A stretch of DNA of 64,000 nucleotides, from the NCBI RefSeq assembly GCF_014202425.1, contig NZ_JACHGT010000007.1:1-64000 (forward strand), written 5' to 3'. Source of the DNA: Phytomonospora endophytica (GTDB taxonomy: Bacteria; Actinomycetota; Actinomycetes; Mycobacteriales; Micromonosporaceae). Shown here one piece after another: positions 7,921 to 15,703 of the stretch (position 1 is the first letter of the stretch; each line of letters begins with the position of its first letter). The notes under the pieces were generated by a model. That model ran no database searches, had not been told where the DNA came from, and was given only the letters and a program-made list of their open reading frames with translations. The position numbers were made by a program, and so were the translations under genes.

Positions 7921-9353
7921 CACGCGTCCCTCCGCTTCAGGCTCCACAGCGCGAAGCCGGTCGCGATGGCCGCGTAGGCGCACAGGACGGCGATCCCGGC
8001 CTCGGGGCCGATCGCGACGTCGTAGCGGGGCACGGTCTGCTGCACGGCGAACCCGGCGGCCGGGGACAGGCGTTCCATCCAGTTGGCGACGTCGAGCGGG
8101 AGCCCGGAGGCGGCCACCTGCGGCACGAGGAGGGCCAGCAGCGCCACGGCGATGGCGACGGCGCTGCGGCGGATGAGGGAACCGAGGGCCAGCGCGAAGA
8201 CCGCGGCGGCGGCGACCAGGACGCCGCTGCCCAGCGTGGCGCGCACGACGGGCCAAGCGAAGAGGTCGGGGAGGGGGAGACCGCCCGGCATCGCCTTGGC
8301 GGCGAGGAGCGAGCCGAGGGCCGACAGCAGCCCGGCGGCGAAGCCCACGCCGCCGATGACGGTGGCCTTCGCCAGCAGGACCCGTCCCCGGGAGGGGCTG
8401 ACGAGGAAGGTCGTGCGGATCATGCCGCGCCGGTATTCGGAGGTGATGAACAGGACGGCCAGTGCGATCGTCGCGCACAGTCCGACGAGGACGGTGTTGA
8501 GGACCATGCGGGTGCTGTCGGGGGAGAACAGGTCCGGGCCGAGGTCGCCGGAACCGGTGACGGTGTAGACGCCGCCGGCGACGGTGAAGCCGGTCGTGTC
8601 GTCCTGGACCGCCGGCCCGGAGGGGTGCTCGCGTTCGGTCCAGTCGGAGGTGGCGCCGCCGGTGAGGGTGACGTTGTCGAAGGTCGCGGTGGTGTAGGCG
8701 GTGTTGCCCGAGATCGCCTCGGTGCCGAACTGGCGGGTCACGACGACCTCGTCGGGCGCGGCCACGAACAGGCCCGCGAGGACGTCGTCGCCGAGGCCGC
8801 CGAGTTCGACGGTGCCGACGCCGGTCCAGGACACGCCGTCGGCCGACTCCAGCGCGGTGACCTTGTCGCCGGAGCGGGTCAGGCGCAGCCACGTGGGTGC
8901 CGCGCCGTCTGATCCGGCGATGTCGACGTCGGTACCCGAGCGGAGTACGACGCCGTGGCCGGGCGTGACGACGATCGCGGCGTAGGGGGCCCCGGTCTCG
9001 CTTCCGCCGCGGATCATCAGGCCCGCCTTGGCCCAGTCGCCGCCGCCGGTCTGGGAGTCGACGCGCGTGATGACGTCGACGTCGCCCGAGCGGCGCTGGC
9101 TGACGAAGTGGCCACGGTCCTGGAAGGGCTGGAGCGGGTCCGCCGACACCGGCGGGCCGCCGCCGTCGTTGGAGGTGTTCTCCCCCGCGCCGGCGGCGAC
9201 GAGGCCGGAGAGGAGGACGCTGAGCAGGATCGCGGCCGTGACCGTGATCATCCAGCGCGGCACGGTGGCGAACTTGGTCCACTCGGCGCGGACGAGGCGG
9301 CCGAAGGCCGCGCGCCGGACTTCGACGTGGCTGCGATAGGCCGTGACGGTCAT
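7920..9353 (-). CDS. ABC permease with large extracellular beta-sandwich insert
   Basis: A 477-residue permease whose first span (about 28-52) and remaining spans (from about 285) are separated by some 230 external residues. The insert contains WAKAGLMIRGGSETGAPYAA, WLRLTRSGDKV and ADGVSWTGVGTVELGG, features of DUF1349/concanavalin-like sandwich domains that bind carbohydrates or other surface ligands. The membrane part has the usual permease signatures (VRAEWTKFATVP; FITSEYRRGMIRTTFLVSP). ATG 9353 overlaps the ATPase stop. The insert may sense or capture the substrate for this transporter. Confidence 0.85.
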   Translation of the reverse strand: MTVTAYRSHVEVRRAAFGRLVRAEWTKFATVPRWMITVTAAILLSVLLSGLVAAGAGENTSNDGGGPPVSADPLQPFQDRGHFVSQRRSGDVDVITRVDSQTGGGDWAKAGLMIRGGSETGAPYAAIVVTPGHGVVLRSGTDVDIAGSDGAAPTWLRLTRSGDKVTALESADGVSWTGVGTVELGGLGDDVLAGLFVAAPDEVVVTRQFGTEAISGNTAYTTATFDNVTLTGGATSDWTEREHPSGPAVQDDTTGFTVAGGVYTVTGSGDLGPDLFSPDSTRMVLNTVLVGLCATIALAVLFITSEYRRGMIRTTFLVSPSRGRVLLAKATVIGGVGFAAGLLSALGSLLAAKAMPGGLPLPDLFAWPVVRATLGSGVLVAAAAVFALALGSLIRRSAVAIAVALLALLVPQVAASGLPLDVANWMERLSPAAGFAVQQTVPRYDVAIGPEAGIAVLCAYAAIATGFALWSLKRRDA

Positions 9354-10276
9354 GACGCCTCCCCGGCGAGCGCGCGGAACTCCACGGCGTCGCGGGTCAG
9401 GTCCATGTAGGCCTCTTCGAGGGTCGCGCGGTGTTCGGCGATGCCCCGGAACGCCACGCCCTTGCCGGTGAGGATCTCGACGATCGCGGCGGCGGTCAGG
9501 CCGGAGACGACGAGGGCGTCGCCTTCGGTCACGGCGACGGTGGCCCCGGCGTCGGTGAGCACGGCCATGGCCTCGCGGCGTTCGTCGGTGCGGACTTCGA
9601 CGCGGTCGCCGGAGGCGGCGGAGAGGAGTTCGCGGACGGCGGTGTCGGCGACGAGCCGGCCGCGGCCGATGACCAGGAGGTGGTCGGCGCTGCCTTCGAG
9701 CTCGCTCATGAGGTGGCTGGAGATCAGTACGGCGCGGCCTTCGGCGGCCAGGGACCGCAGCAGTCCCCGGATCCAGCGGATGCCTTCGGGGTCGAGTCCG
9801 TTGACGGGCTCGTCGAGCATCAGCACGGGCGGGTCGCCGAGCAGGGCGGCGGCGATACCGAGCCGCTGGCACATGCCCAGGGAGTATCCGCCCGCGGGAC
9901 GGCGGGCGGCCGAGGAGAGGCCGACGAGGTCGATGACCTCGTCGACTCGGGAGGCGGGCAGGCCGTTGGCGTGGGCCATCCAGAGCAGGTGGTTGCGGGC
10001 ACGGCGACCGGGGTGGATCGCCGAGGCGTCGAGCATGGCGCCGATCTCGCGCAGCGGTGAGCGCAGCTCCCGGTAGCGGCGGCCGCCGATGAGGGCCGTG
10101 CCCCGCTCGGGCCGGTCCAGGCCGAGGATCATTCGCATGGTCGTCGACTTGCCGGCGCCGTTGGGGCCGACGAAGCCGGTCACCTGGCCGGGTTCCACGG
10201 TGAACGACAGGTCGTCCACGGCGACGGTCGCGCCGAACCGCTTGCGCAGCCCGCGGACTTCAATGGTTGCTTCCAT
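9350..10276 (-). CDS. ABC transporter ATP-binding protein
   Basis: A 308-residue ATPase of the drug/antibiotic export (DrrA/CcmA-like) type. Walker A GPNGAGKST, Q-loop, signature YSLGMCQRLG (the first residues of LSGGQ are altered to YSLGM, normal in this subgroup), Walker B VLMLDEP, and the H-loop SSHLMSELE are all present; a C-terminal regulatory extension follows residue 220. ATG 10276 has no Shine-Dalgarno, but TAGCGT lies eight bases upstream. It is the first gene of an operon with two permeases and a serine hydrolase, divergent from a kinase/regulator pair. Confidence 0.92.
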   Translation of the reverse strand: MEATIEVRGLRKRFGATVAVDDLSFTVEPGQVTGFVGPNGAGKSTTMRMILGLDRPERGTALIGGRRYRELRSPLREIGAMLDASAIHPGRRARNHLLWMAHANGLPASRVDEVIDLVGLSSAARRPAGGYSLGMCQRLGIAAALLGDPPVLMLDEPVNGLDPEGIRWIRGLLRSLAAEGRAVLISSHLMSELEGSADHLLVIGRGRLVADTAVRELLSAASGDRVEVRTDERREAMAVLTDAGATVAVTEGDALVVSGLTAAAIVEILTGKGVAFRGIAEHRATLEEAYMDLTRDAVEFRALAGEAS

Positions 10277-10434
10277 ACCGACGAACGCTATGGGGTGAAG
10301 GGCGGGCCGGTCGTCACGCCGGAGAGCCGTCTTCGGGGAGCGTGTCCTGGGGACGCCGGGGCCGGGTGTCCCCCTGTGGTGGGACGTGGGGGTCCCGGCC
10401 GGGGAGGACGACGCCGCGCGCGGCGGGCGGAACA

Positions 10435-11448
10435 ATGGCGTCTGTGAACAGAACCGGAACGGTCGGGCGGGCGCTCGCGGCCTACGGCTGGCAGCCCCCG
10501 GCCACGGTGCCGCTGGCGCTGCTGGCGGTCGTGGAGGCGTTGCACAGTGGTGCCCCGACGCCGACGATACTGCTGCTGGTGGGCTTGGCGGCGACGGTGC
10601 CACTGGCCTTCTCGCGGGCGTACCCGCTGCCCGTCGCGCTCACGGTGACCGTCGCGGCCGCGATGGCCTCGGTGCTCTACACGCGCCCGGCGGTGAGCGG
10701 TGTCGTCGCGGTCCTGCTGGCCTGGTTCGCGTTGCTGTACGGGCGGCTGGCCGAGGCGCGGGCCGAGGCGACCGCCCGCGACGAGGCCCGTCGCGAGATG
10801 GAGCGCTCCATGGTGGAGTACACGGCTCTGGGGGAACGGGCCCGGATCGCGCGGGAGCTCCACGACGTGGTCGCCCACCACATCTCGATGATCTCGGTGC
10901 AGGCCGAGACGGCGCGCCTGACCACGCCCGGGATGCCGCCGGAGGGCGCGAGCAGGCTGCTGGCGATCGGGGAGACGGCCCGGACCGCGCTGACCGAGAT
11001 GCGGCGGCTGCTGGGGGTCCTGCGCGAGGACACCGATGAGGAACCCGACCGTACGCCGCAGCCGGGCCTGCACCAGCTCCTCGACCTCGTCGACGAGAAT
11101 CGCGCGGCCGGTGGCGGCCGGACGCGGCTGATCGTGTCGGGGCGGCTCGCCCCACTCGGCGCCGGTGTGGAGCTCGCGGCATACCGTGTCGTGCAGGAAT
11201 CGCTGACCAACGCGCGCAAGCACGCGCCCGGCGCGGCCGTCGACGTCGAGATCGACTACGCACCGGAGCTGCTGCGCCTGCGGGTCCGCGACAACGGGCC
11301 GGGTCCACGGCCCGGTGCTGGACCGGCGGGACACGGGCTGCTCGGCATGCGCGAGCGCGTCGGGACCGTCGGCGGACAGTTGCGGACCGGCGCGGCGCCG
11401 GCCGGTGGATTCATGGTGGAGGCGAGCATTCCGGTGGGAGACGCGTGA
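10435..11448 (+). CDS. Sensor histidine kinase beside ABC operon
   Basis: A 337-residue NarL-type kinase. Four to five spans at about 22-103 form the membrane sensor; H143 in RIARELHDVVAHHISMI is the phosphorylation site; the ATPase domain has the N-box ESLTNARKHAPG and G-box GHGLLGMRER. I start at ATG 10435; a GTG three codons later is also possible. Its 3' end overlaps the response regulator gene (GTGA). The 158-base gap to the divergent ABC ATPase gene holds both promoters, an arrangement typical of kinases that sense the substrate of the transporter they control. Confidence 0.92.
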   Translation: MASVNRTGTVGRALAAYGWQPPATVPLALLAVVEALHSGAPTPTILLLVGLAATVPLAFSRAYPLPVALTVTVAAAMASVLYTRPAVSGVVAVLLAWFALLYGRLAEARAEATARDEARREMERSMVEYTALGERARIARELHDVVAHHISMISVQAETARLTTPGMPPEGASRLLAIGETARTALTEMRRLLGVLREDTDEEPDRTPQPGLHQLLDLVDENRAAGGGRTRLIVSGRLAPLGAGVELAAYRVVQESLTNARKHAPGAAVDVEIDYAPELLRLRVRDNGPGPRPGAGPAGHGLLGMRERVGTVGGQLRTGAAPAGGFMVEASIPVGDA

Positions 11449-12107
11449 GCGCGGTGCGGGTGGTCGTCGCCGACGACCAGGAGATCGTGCGCGCGGGTTT
11501 CGCCGCGCTGCTGGGCACGCAGCCCGACCTGGCGGTCGTCGGGACGGCCTCGGACGGCGAGGAGGCCGTGCGGGTGTGCCGGGAGGCACGGCCCGACGTG
11601 GTGCTGATGGACGTGCGGATGCCGGTGATGGACGGGATCGAGGCGACCCGGCTGATCACCGCCGGGGACGAGGCCCCGCGCGTGCTGATGCTGACGACCT
11701 TCGACCTCGACCAGCACGTCTACGACGCCCTCGTGGCCGGGGCCAGCGGTTTCCTGCTCAAGGACGTCACCGCCGAGCGCCTCTTCGACGCCGTGCGCGT
11801 CGTCGCCGCCGGGGAGGCGCTGCTCGCGCCGAGCGTGACGCGTCGCCTCATCGCCGAGTTCGCGCGTCTGCGGCCCCGGCCGACACCGCCGCGGCTCGAC
11901 GCGCTCACGCCCCGGGAAGTCGACGTCCTCAAGCTCATCGCCGCCGGACTGTCCAATGTGGAGATCGCCGTGCGGCTCGTGGTCGGTGAGGAGACGATCA
12001 AGACCCACGTCAGCCGGATCCTGCACAAACTCGGGCTGCGCGATCGAGCCCAGGCCGTGGCGGTCGCCTACGAGGCGGGGCTGGTCGTGCCGCGCTCGGA
12101 TGCCTGA
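11445..12107 (+). CDS. NarL/LuxR-family response regulator
   Basis: A 220-residue regulator: receiver domain with D10/D11 and the phospho-acceptor D56 (VVLMDVRMPVMDG), K in FLLKDVT, and a C-terminal LuxR domain (LTPREVDVLKLIAAGLSNVEI). It starts with GTG overlapping the kinase stop. It is the partner of the kinase at 10435 and the likely activator of the divergent ABC operon. Its last 40 bases overlap the convergent methyltransferase-like gene. Confidence 0.93.
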   Translation: MSAVRVVVADDQEIVRAGFAALLGTQPDLAVVGTASDGEEAVRVCREARPDVVLMDVRMPVMDGIEATRLITAGDEAPRVLMLTTFDLDQHVYDALVAGASGFLLKDVTAERLFDAVRVVAAGEALLAPSVTRRLIAEFARLRPRPTPPRLDALTPREVDVLKLIAAGLSNVEIAVRLVVGEETIKTHVSRILHKLGLRDRAQAVAVAYEAGLVVPRSDA

Positions 12108-12820
12108 ACCGACTTCGCCGTGTAGACCGTGTTCGCCGACTCCCCGCCCTGGAGCGGGTTGGCGAAGCGCACGACGTGCGAGCGCACCTCGCCGAACACG
12201 CCCGACAGGACGGCGGCGTAGTCGGCGTCCGGCGGGTCGTTGGACCACAGACTGAACACGCCGCCGGGCGTCAGCAGCCGCGCCAGGCGCGCGACGCCCT
12301 CGGGCTCGTAGAAGGCCGCGTGCCTCGGGTGCAGGAGGTGGCGCGGGGAGTGGTCGATGTCGACGATGATCGCGTCGAAACGGTGACCGGGACGTTCGGG
12401 GTCGAGTCCGTCGCCGGAGGCGGCGAGTGCGAAGAAGTCGCCGTGCACGAAGCGGCAGCGCGGGTCGGCGCTCAGCTCGGTGCCCAGCGGGATGAGCCCG
12501 CTCTCGTGCCAGCCGATGACCTCGCCGAGGGCGTCGATGACGATCATCGAGGCGACGCGTTCGTCGTCGAGGACCGTCTTGGCCGTGTACCCGAGCCCCA
12601 GTCCGCCGACGGCGACGTCGAGCCCCGCGCCGCTCACGCCGGCGAGCGCGAGGCGCGCGACCTCGATCTCGGCGACGGTGAAGAGGCTCGACATGAGGAA
12701 CTCCTCGCCGAGCTTCACTTCGAGGATGTCGCTGCCGGTCACGGGTTCACGGCGGCGCCGCAGGCTGATCTCGCCCATGGGCGTCGGCTTCCAGTCGAGC
12801 TCCTCGAAACGTGCGCCCAC
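12068..12820 (-). CDS. Spermidine synthase-like methyltransferase-fold protein
   Basis: A 250-residue Rossmann-fold protein of the polyamine synthase/SAM methyltransferase superfamily. The glycine-rich loop is VAVGGLGLGYTAKTV, followed by an acidic residue at the end of strand 2 (IVIDALGEVI) and the strand-4 motif FDAIIVDIDHSP. The DIDH region corresponds to the aminopropyltransferase catalytic Asp, but the family contains many members of unknown substrate. GTG 12820 has GAGGGGG just upstream. It overlaps the convergent regulator gene by 40 bases. I would not assign polyamine synthesis without a partner decarboxylase. Confidence 0.75.
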   Translation of the reverse strand: MGARFEELDWKPTPMGEISLRRRREPVTGSDILEVKLGEEFLMSSLFTVAEIEVARLALAGVSGAGLDVAVGGLGLGYTAKTVLDDERVASMIVIDALGEVIGWHESGLIPLGTELSADPRCRFVHGDFFALAASGDGLDPERPGHRFDAIIVDIDHSPRHLLHPRHAAFYEPEGVARLARLLTPGGVFSLWSNDPPDADYAAVLSGVFGEVRSHVVRFANPLQGGESANTVYTAKSVQASERGTTSPAS

Positions 12821-12851
12821 GTGTCCCCCTCATCGTGCCGCGGCATCGAGG

Positions 12852-12878
12852 GCTGCTCCCGGCGGTTGTCGGAGCAGC
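12852..12878 (-). terminator. Hairpin after GNAT gene
   Basis: An 8-pair stem (GCTGCTCC/GGAGCAGC) with an 11-base loop ends four bases from the GNAT stop, between it and the next minus-strand gene. Confidence 0.5.
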
Positions 12879-12881
12879 ATG

Positions 12882-13814
12882 TCACGCCGTCGCGGGTCCG
12901 GCGTGGTCCGGGTGGGGCCTGCGAAAGCCGAGGGTGCGGTGGGTGCGCTCGAACCCGAGCGACTCGTAGAGGCGGCGGGCCGGGATGTTGACGGTGTTGT
13001 GGTTGACGGTGACGGTGGCGATGCCCTCGTCGCGCATGAGGCGCATGGCGTGGAGCATCACCGCCCGCGCCAGCCCGAGCCGCTGGAAGGCGGTGTGGGT
13101 CCCGACGGGCTCGAAGTGGCCGGTCGCGTTGCGCGGGTCGGTCCAGTGGACGGTGAAGGCGGCGACGCGGCCGTCGGGCGCCTCGGCGACGATCTCCCGC
13201 GCCGGGTCATAGCCGGGCGCACGCATGAAGGCGGCGTACCTCGCGCCCGTCCAGTCCTCGCCGAAAGAGGTGTTGCGGGCCTCGGCGAGGCCTTCGGCGT
13301 CGTCCGGGCGCGCCGATCGCAGCCGGAAACCGACGGCGACCGACGGCGGGTCGAGCGGGCCGTCGAGGGCGCGTTCGCGGACGTCGTCCCAGACCCGGAA
13401 CTCCTCGAAGCCCTCGGCTTCCAGCAGCGTGACACGGGCGTGGTCGGCGGCGAAGACGTCGGTGCAGACGAAGGGGTCGGCCGGATCGAGCGGGCTCAGC
13501 GCGGCGGTCCGTTCGAAGGCGAAGCGGATCATCGCCGACTCCGCCGCGCTCCCCCGGTGCCTCGGCGCGGCGAACACGTCGAAGGCGTTCCCGAAACGGG
13601 TGGTGACGGCCAGCCCGGCGAGCCCGGCGGCGTCCTCCCACAGGTGGACGGTCTCGCCGACCGGGCGGCGTCCGCGCAGGTTCTCGTAGATCCGGTGCGG
13701 GATCTCGCCGACGTGGTCGTAGCCGACCCGGCCGGCCTGGGCGATCCAGCGCGACACGGCGTCGACGACGCCGGGCAGGTCGGCGTCGGCATAGGAGCGG
13801 CGGCTGAGGGGCAC
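12882..13814 (-). CDS. Tandem GNAT acetyltransferase
   Basis: A 310-residue protein with two GNAT-fold halves: a degenerate first half (about 1-150) and a C-terminal half with the acetyl-CoA-binding segment FQRLGLARAVMLHAMRLM and the final strand VNIPARRLYESLGFERT. Such enzymes acetylate amines of small molecules, proteins or antibiotics. GTG 13814 is chosen because an excellent promoter (GTGACA, 18 bases, TATAAA) ends six bases before it, implying a leaderless mRNA. Divergent from the winged-helix gene at 13887. Confidence 0.85.
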   Translation of the reverse strand: MPLSRRSYADADLPGVVDAVSRWIAQAGRVGYDHVGEIPHRIYENLRGRRPVGETVHLWEDAAGLAGLAVTTRFGNAFDVFAAPRHRGSAAESAMIRFAFERTAALSPLDPADPFVCTDVFAADHARVTLLEAEGFEEFRVWDDVRERALDGPLDPPSVAVGFRLRSARPDDAEGLAEARNTSFGEDWTGARYAAFMRAPGYDPAREIVAEAPDGRVAAFTVHWTDPRNATGHFEPVGTHTAFQRLGLARAVMLHAMRLMRDEGIATVTVNHNTVNIPARRLYESLGFERTHRTLGFRRPHPDHAGPATA

Positions 13815-13850
13815 GGAGAGTTTATACCGTCGCGGCCGGGCCGGTGTCAC
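13815..13850 (-). promoter_or_regulatory. Promoter of GNAT gene, leaderless
   Basis: On the minus strand GTGACA (13850-13845), an 18-base spacer and TATAAA (13826-13821) lie six bases from GTG 13814, matching a housekeeping-sigma promoter that begins transcription at or next to the start codon. Confidence 0.65.
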
Positions 13851-13886
13851 GCCGATTGCGTCCGGGGCGGTGGTTATCGTCGCCGC

Positions 13887-14879
13887 ATGGATCTTCGCGC
13901 GGCCCGCATGACCGCACAGGCACTGACCCGGCCGCTGCCGACCGCGCGGGAGGTCGTGGCCCACCTCGTCGGCGTCCAGGCGCAGAGCCCGTGGGTCGCC
14001 CCCTACGTCATCCGGCCTCGCCTCGCCGCCGGTGCCGAGCTCGCACCGCTCGATGTGGTGCGCACGTGGGTCATGCGCGGGACCCTCCACATGGTCACGT
14101 CGGAGGACGCCGGATGGCTCGTCGCCCTCCTCGGCCCGGTCTTCGCCGCGAAGACGCGACCACGGCGTCTCCAGCTCGGACTGACCGACGAGCTCCTGGC
14201 GCGGGCGACGGCGGCCGTCGCCCGCGCGCTGCCCGCCACCCGCGACGAGCTGCTCGCCGTCGCGGCGTCGGTGGGCGTCCCGAAGGGACAGGCCCGCGCG
14301 CATCTGCTGTCCCACCTCTGCATGAGCGGACGCGCCTGCCTCGACGGCACCGAGAGCGAACTGTTCGTGCCGCTTCCCACGGGCGTCTCCCCCGCCGAAC
14401 CGCTCACCGAACTGGCCTCCAGGTTCCTCCACGCGCACGGTCCGGCGAACGCCGAGGACTTCGCGTCCTGGTCGGGCCTGCCGCTCGGGAAGGCCCGGGC
14501 GGTGATCCCCGAGCGGGCGCCGGAGCCCGTCACCGATCCCGTGCCCCGGGTGCGGCTCCTCGGCCACCTCGACCCCTATCTGCTCGCCTACCGCGACCGT
14601 GCTTTCGCGCTCGATCCGGCGCGCTCGGGCGCCGTCCAGCGCGGCGGCGGTTTCCTCCAGCCCGTGGTCGTGGTCGACGGCCGGGTCGCCGGAACCTGGA
14701 GCCGGACACCGAAGGCGCGTCGGCTGGAGGTCACCGTCGACGCCTTCGATGCCGTGCCCGGCGACGCGCTCGCCGCCGAACTCGACGCGCTCGGCACGGC
14801 CTTCGACCTGCCCGTTTCCCTCGTTCGGCCTCCCGCCGCGACGAGCGCGCGAGACGATCAGGGGCATGGACGAGCGTGA
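13887..14879 (+). CDS. AlkZ/YcaQ-like winged-helix (HTH_42) protein
   Basis: A 330-residue member of the HTH_42 superfamily, which includes the DNA glycosylases AlkZ (azinomycin resistance) and YcaQ that remove bulky or crosslinked bases. The VQAQSPWVAPY segment places Q31 and Q33 where that family has its QxQ catalytic pair. Other family blocks are visible: RGTLHMVTSED, and HLDPYLLAYRDR near residue 232. It begins at ATG 13887 with TATCGT six bases upstream, so a leaderless mRNA is likely. A role in base excision is inference from the motif. It overlaps the next small gene by 14 bases. Confidence 0.8.
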   Translation: MDLRAARMTAQALTRPLPTAREVVAHLVGVQAQSPWVAPYVIRPRLAAGAELAPLDVVRTWVMRGTLHMVTSEDAGWLVALLGPVFAAKTRPRRLQLGLTDELLARATAAVARALPATRDELLAVAASVGVPKGQARAHLLSHLCMSGRACLDGTESELFVPLPTGVSPAEPLTELASRFLHAHGPANAEDFASWSGLPLGKARAVIPERAPEPVTDPVPRVRLLGHLDPYLLAYRDRAFALDPARSGAVQRGGGFLQPVVVVDGRVAGTWSRTPKARRLEVTVDAFDAVPGDALAAELDALGTAFDLPVSLVRPPAATSARDDQGHGRA

Positions 14880-15117
14880 ACTGAACGACTTCGAGACAGA
14901 GGTGCTGCGCGACCTTCGCCAGCGGCTCCAGAACGCCGACGACGTGCCCGCTCTCGATCTGGCCGAGGTGGACTCGCCGCGCCGGCCGGACGTGGAGGCC
15001 GCGCTGCGCAGGCTGTACGAGGGGGACTACATCGACGGGTTCGTGCCCGACGACCGCGACTACCCGGTGATGATCGAGTCCCTCACGTCGAAAGGCGAGG
15101 GGGCTCTGCGCGGCTGA
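14866..15117 (+). CDS. Small conserved-type protein of unknown function
   Basis: An 83-residue acidic protein (starts MDERELNDFETEVLRDLRQ) that begins inside the end of the winged-helix gene and is probably co-transcribed and coupled to it. Its predicted helices and the closing SLTSKGEGALRG resemble the C-terminal end of small winged-helix or PadR-like domains, but I do not recognise a family. GGGG lies just ahead of ATG 14866. A strong two-way terminator follows. Confidence 0.65.
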   Translation: MDERELNDFETEVLRDLRQRLQNADDVPALDLAEVDSPRRPDVEAALRRLYEGDYIDGFVPDDRDYPVMIESLTSKGEGALRG

Positions 15118-15121
15118 CGCA

Positions 15122-15153
15122 CCGCGCCGCCCGCGCGGAGGCGGGCGGCGCGG
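15122..15153. terminator. Bidirectional terminator
   Basis: A perfect 13-pair GC stem (15122-15134 with 15141-15153) with a six-base loop lies between two convergent genes (stops at 15117 and 15164) and can serve both. Confidence 0.75.
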
Positions 15154-15163
15154 CGACGGCTCG

Positions 15164-15547
15164 TCAGCAGCCGTGCCAGGGGCGGACCCTCAGCGAGCTC
15201 ACCCGGTAACCGAAGCCGTCGAGGTTCCCGAAGTAGTCGGGCGAGACGACCTGTACGGCCCCTTCGTAACCGGCGTGCTCGTAGACGCACCAGTTGTCGC
15301 CGGTCAGGTTCCAGAACCAGTTGACGTTGTCGTTCAGGACACCGCCGGCCCACCCGCCAAGGTCGTAGACGCCCTCGGTGAGGTTCCCCTGGCGCGGTGG
15401 GTCGTCCGGCGTGTAGATGCAGAACACCCCGTTGTTGCAGCTGACCTCCGCCGGCCCGTGTGCCGCTGCGGGCACCGGCGCGAGAAGCGCCAGTCCCGTC
15501 GCCGCGGCGACTCCGCCGATCGCCAGGGTGCGTGTGCGCACTGACAT
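15164..15547 (-). CDS. Secreted peptidase inhibitor I36-like protein
   Basis: A 127-residue exported protein: signal peptide (TRTLAIGGVAAATGLALLAP, then AAAHG), followed by a beta/gamma-crystallin-like domain of the peptidase inhibitor I36 family. Typical features are CNNGVFCIYT, the WFWNLTGDNWCVYEHAGY segment and a C-terminal cysteine; four to five cysteines can form disulfides. Streptomyces members (SMI type) inhibit metalloproteases, but many act only as structural secreted proteins. ATG 15547 has GAGGGGGGAA upstream. Confidence 0.8.
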   Translation of the reverse strand: MSVRTRTLAIGGVAAATGLALLAPVPAAAHGPAEVSCNNGVFCIYTPDDPPRQGNLTEGVYDLGGWAGGVLNDNVNWFWNLTGDNWCVYEHAGYEGAVQVVSPDYFGNLDGFGYRVSSLRVRPWHGC

Positions 15548-15703
15548 CTGATCGTTCCCCCCTCGTTCGGGCCGCGTCGGGATGCGGCCCCCGCAGAACA
15601 CCTTCACACGGCTCTCGGGCAGAAGGATCATGCTCCGACATGATGCGTCCCGACGACTTTGGTTGCGGGTAGTATCCGGCCTTCGGTCCACTTCGTACCG
15701 TGG

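Noticed and set aside
12068-12820. Genuine spermidine synthase
   Set aside because: The fold matches, but no polyamine pathway partner is nearby and the family includes many other methyltransferase-like proteins.
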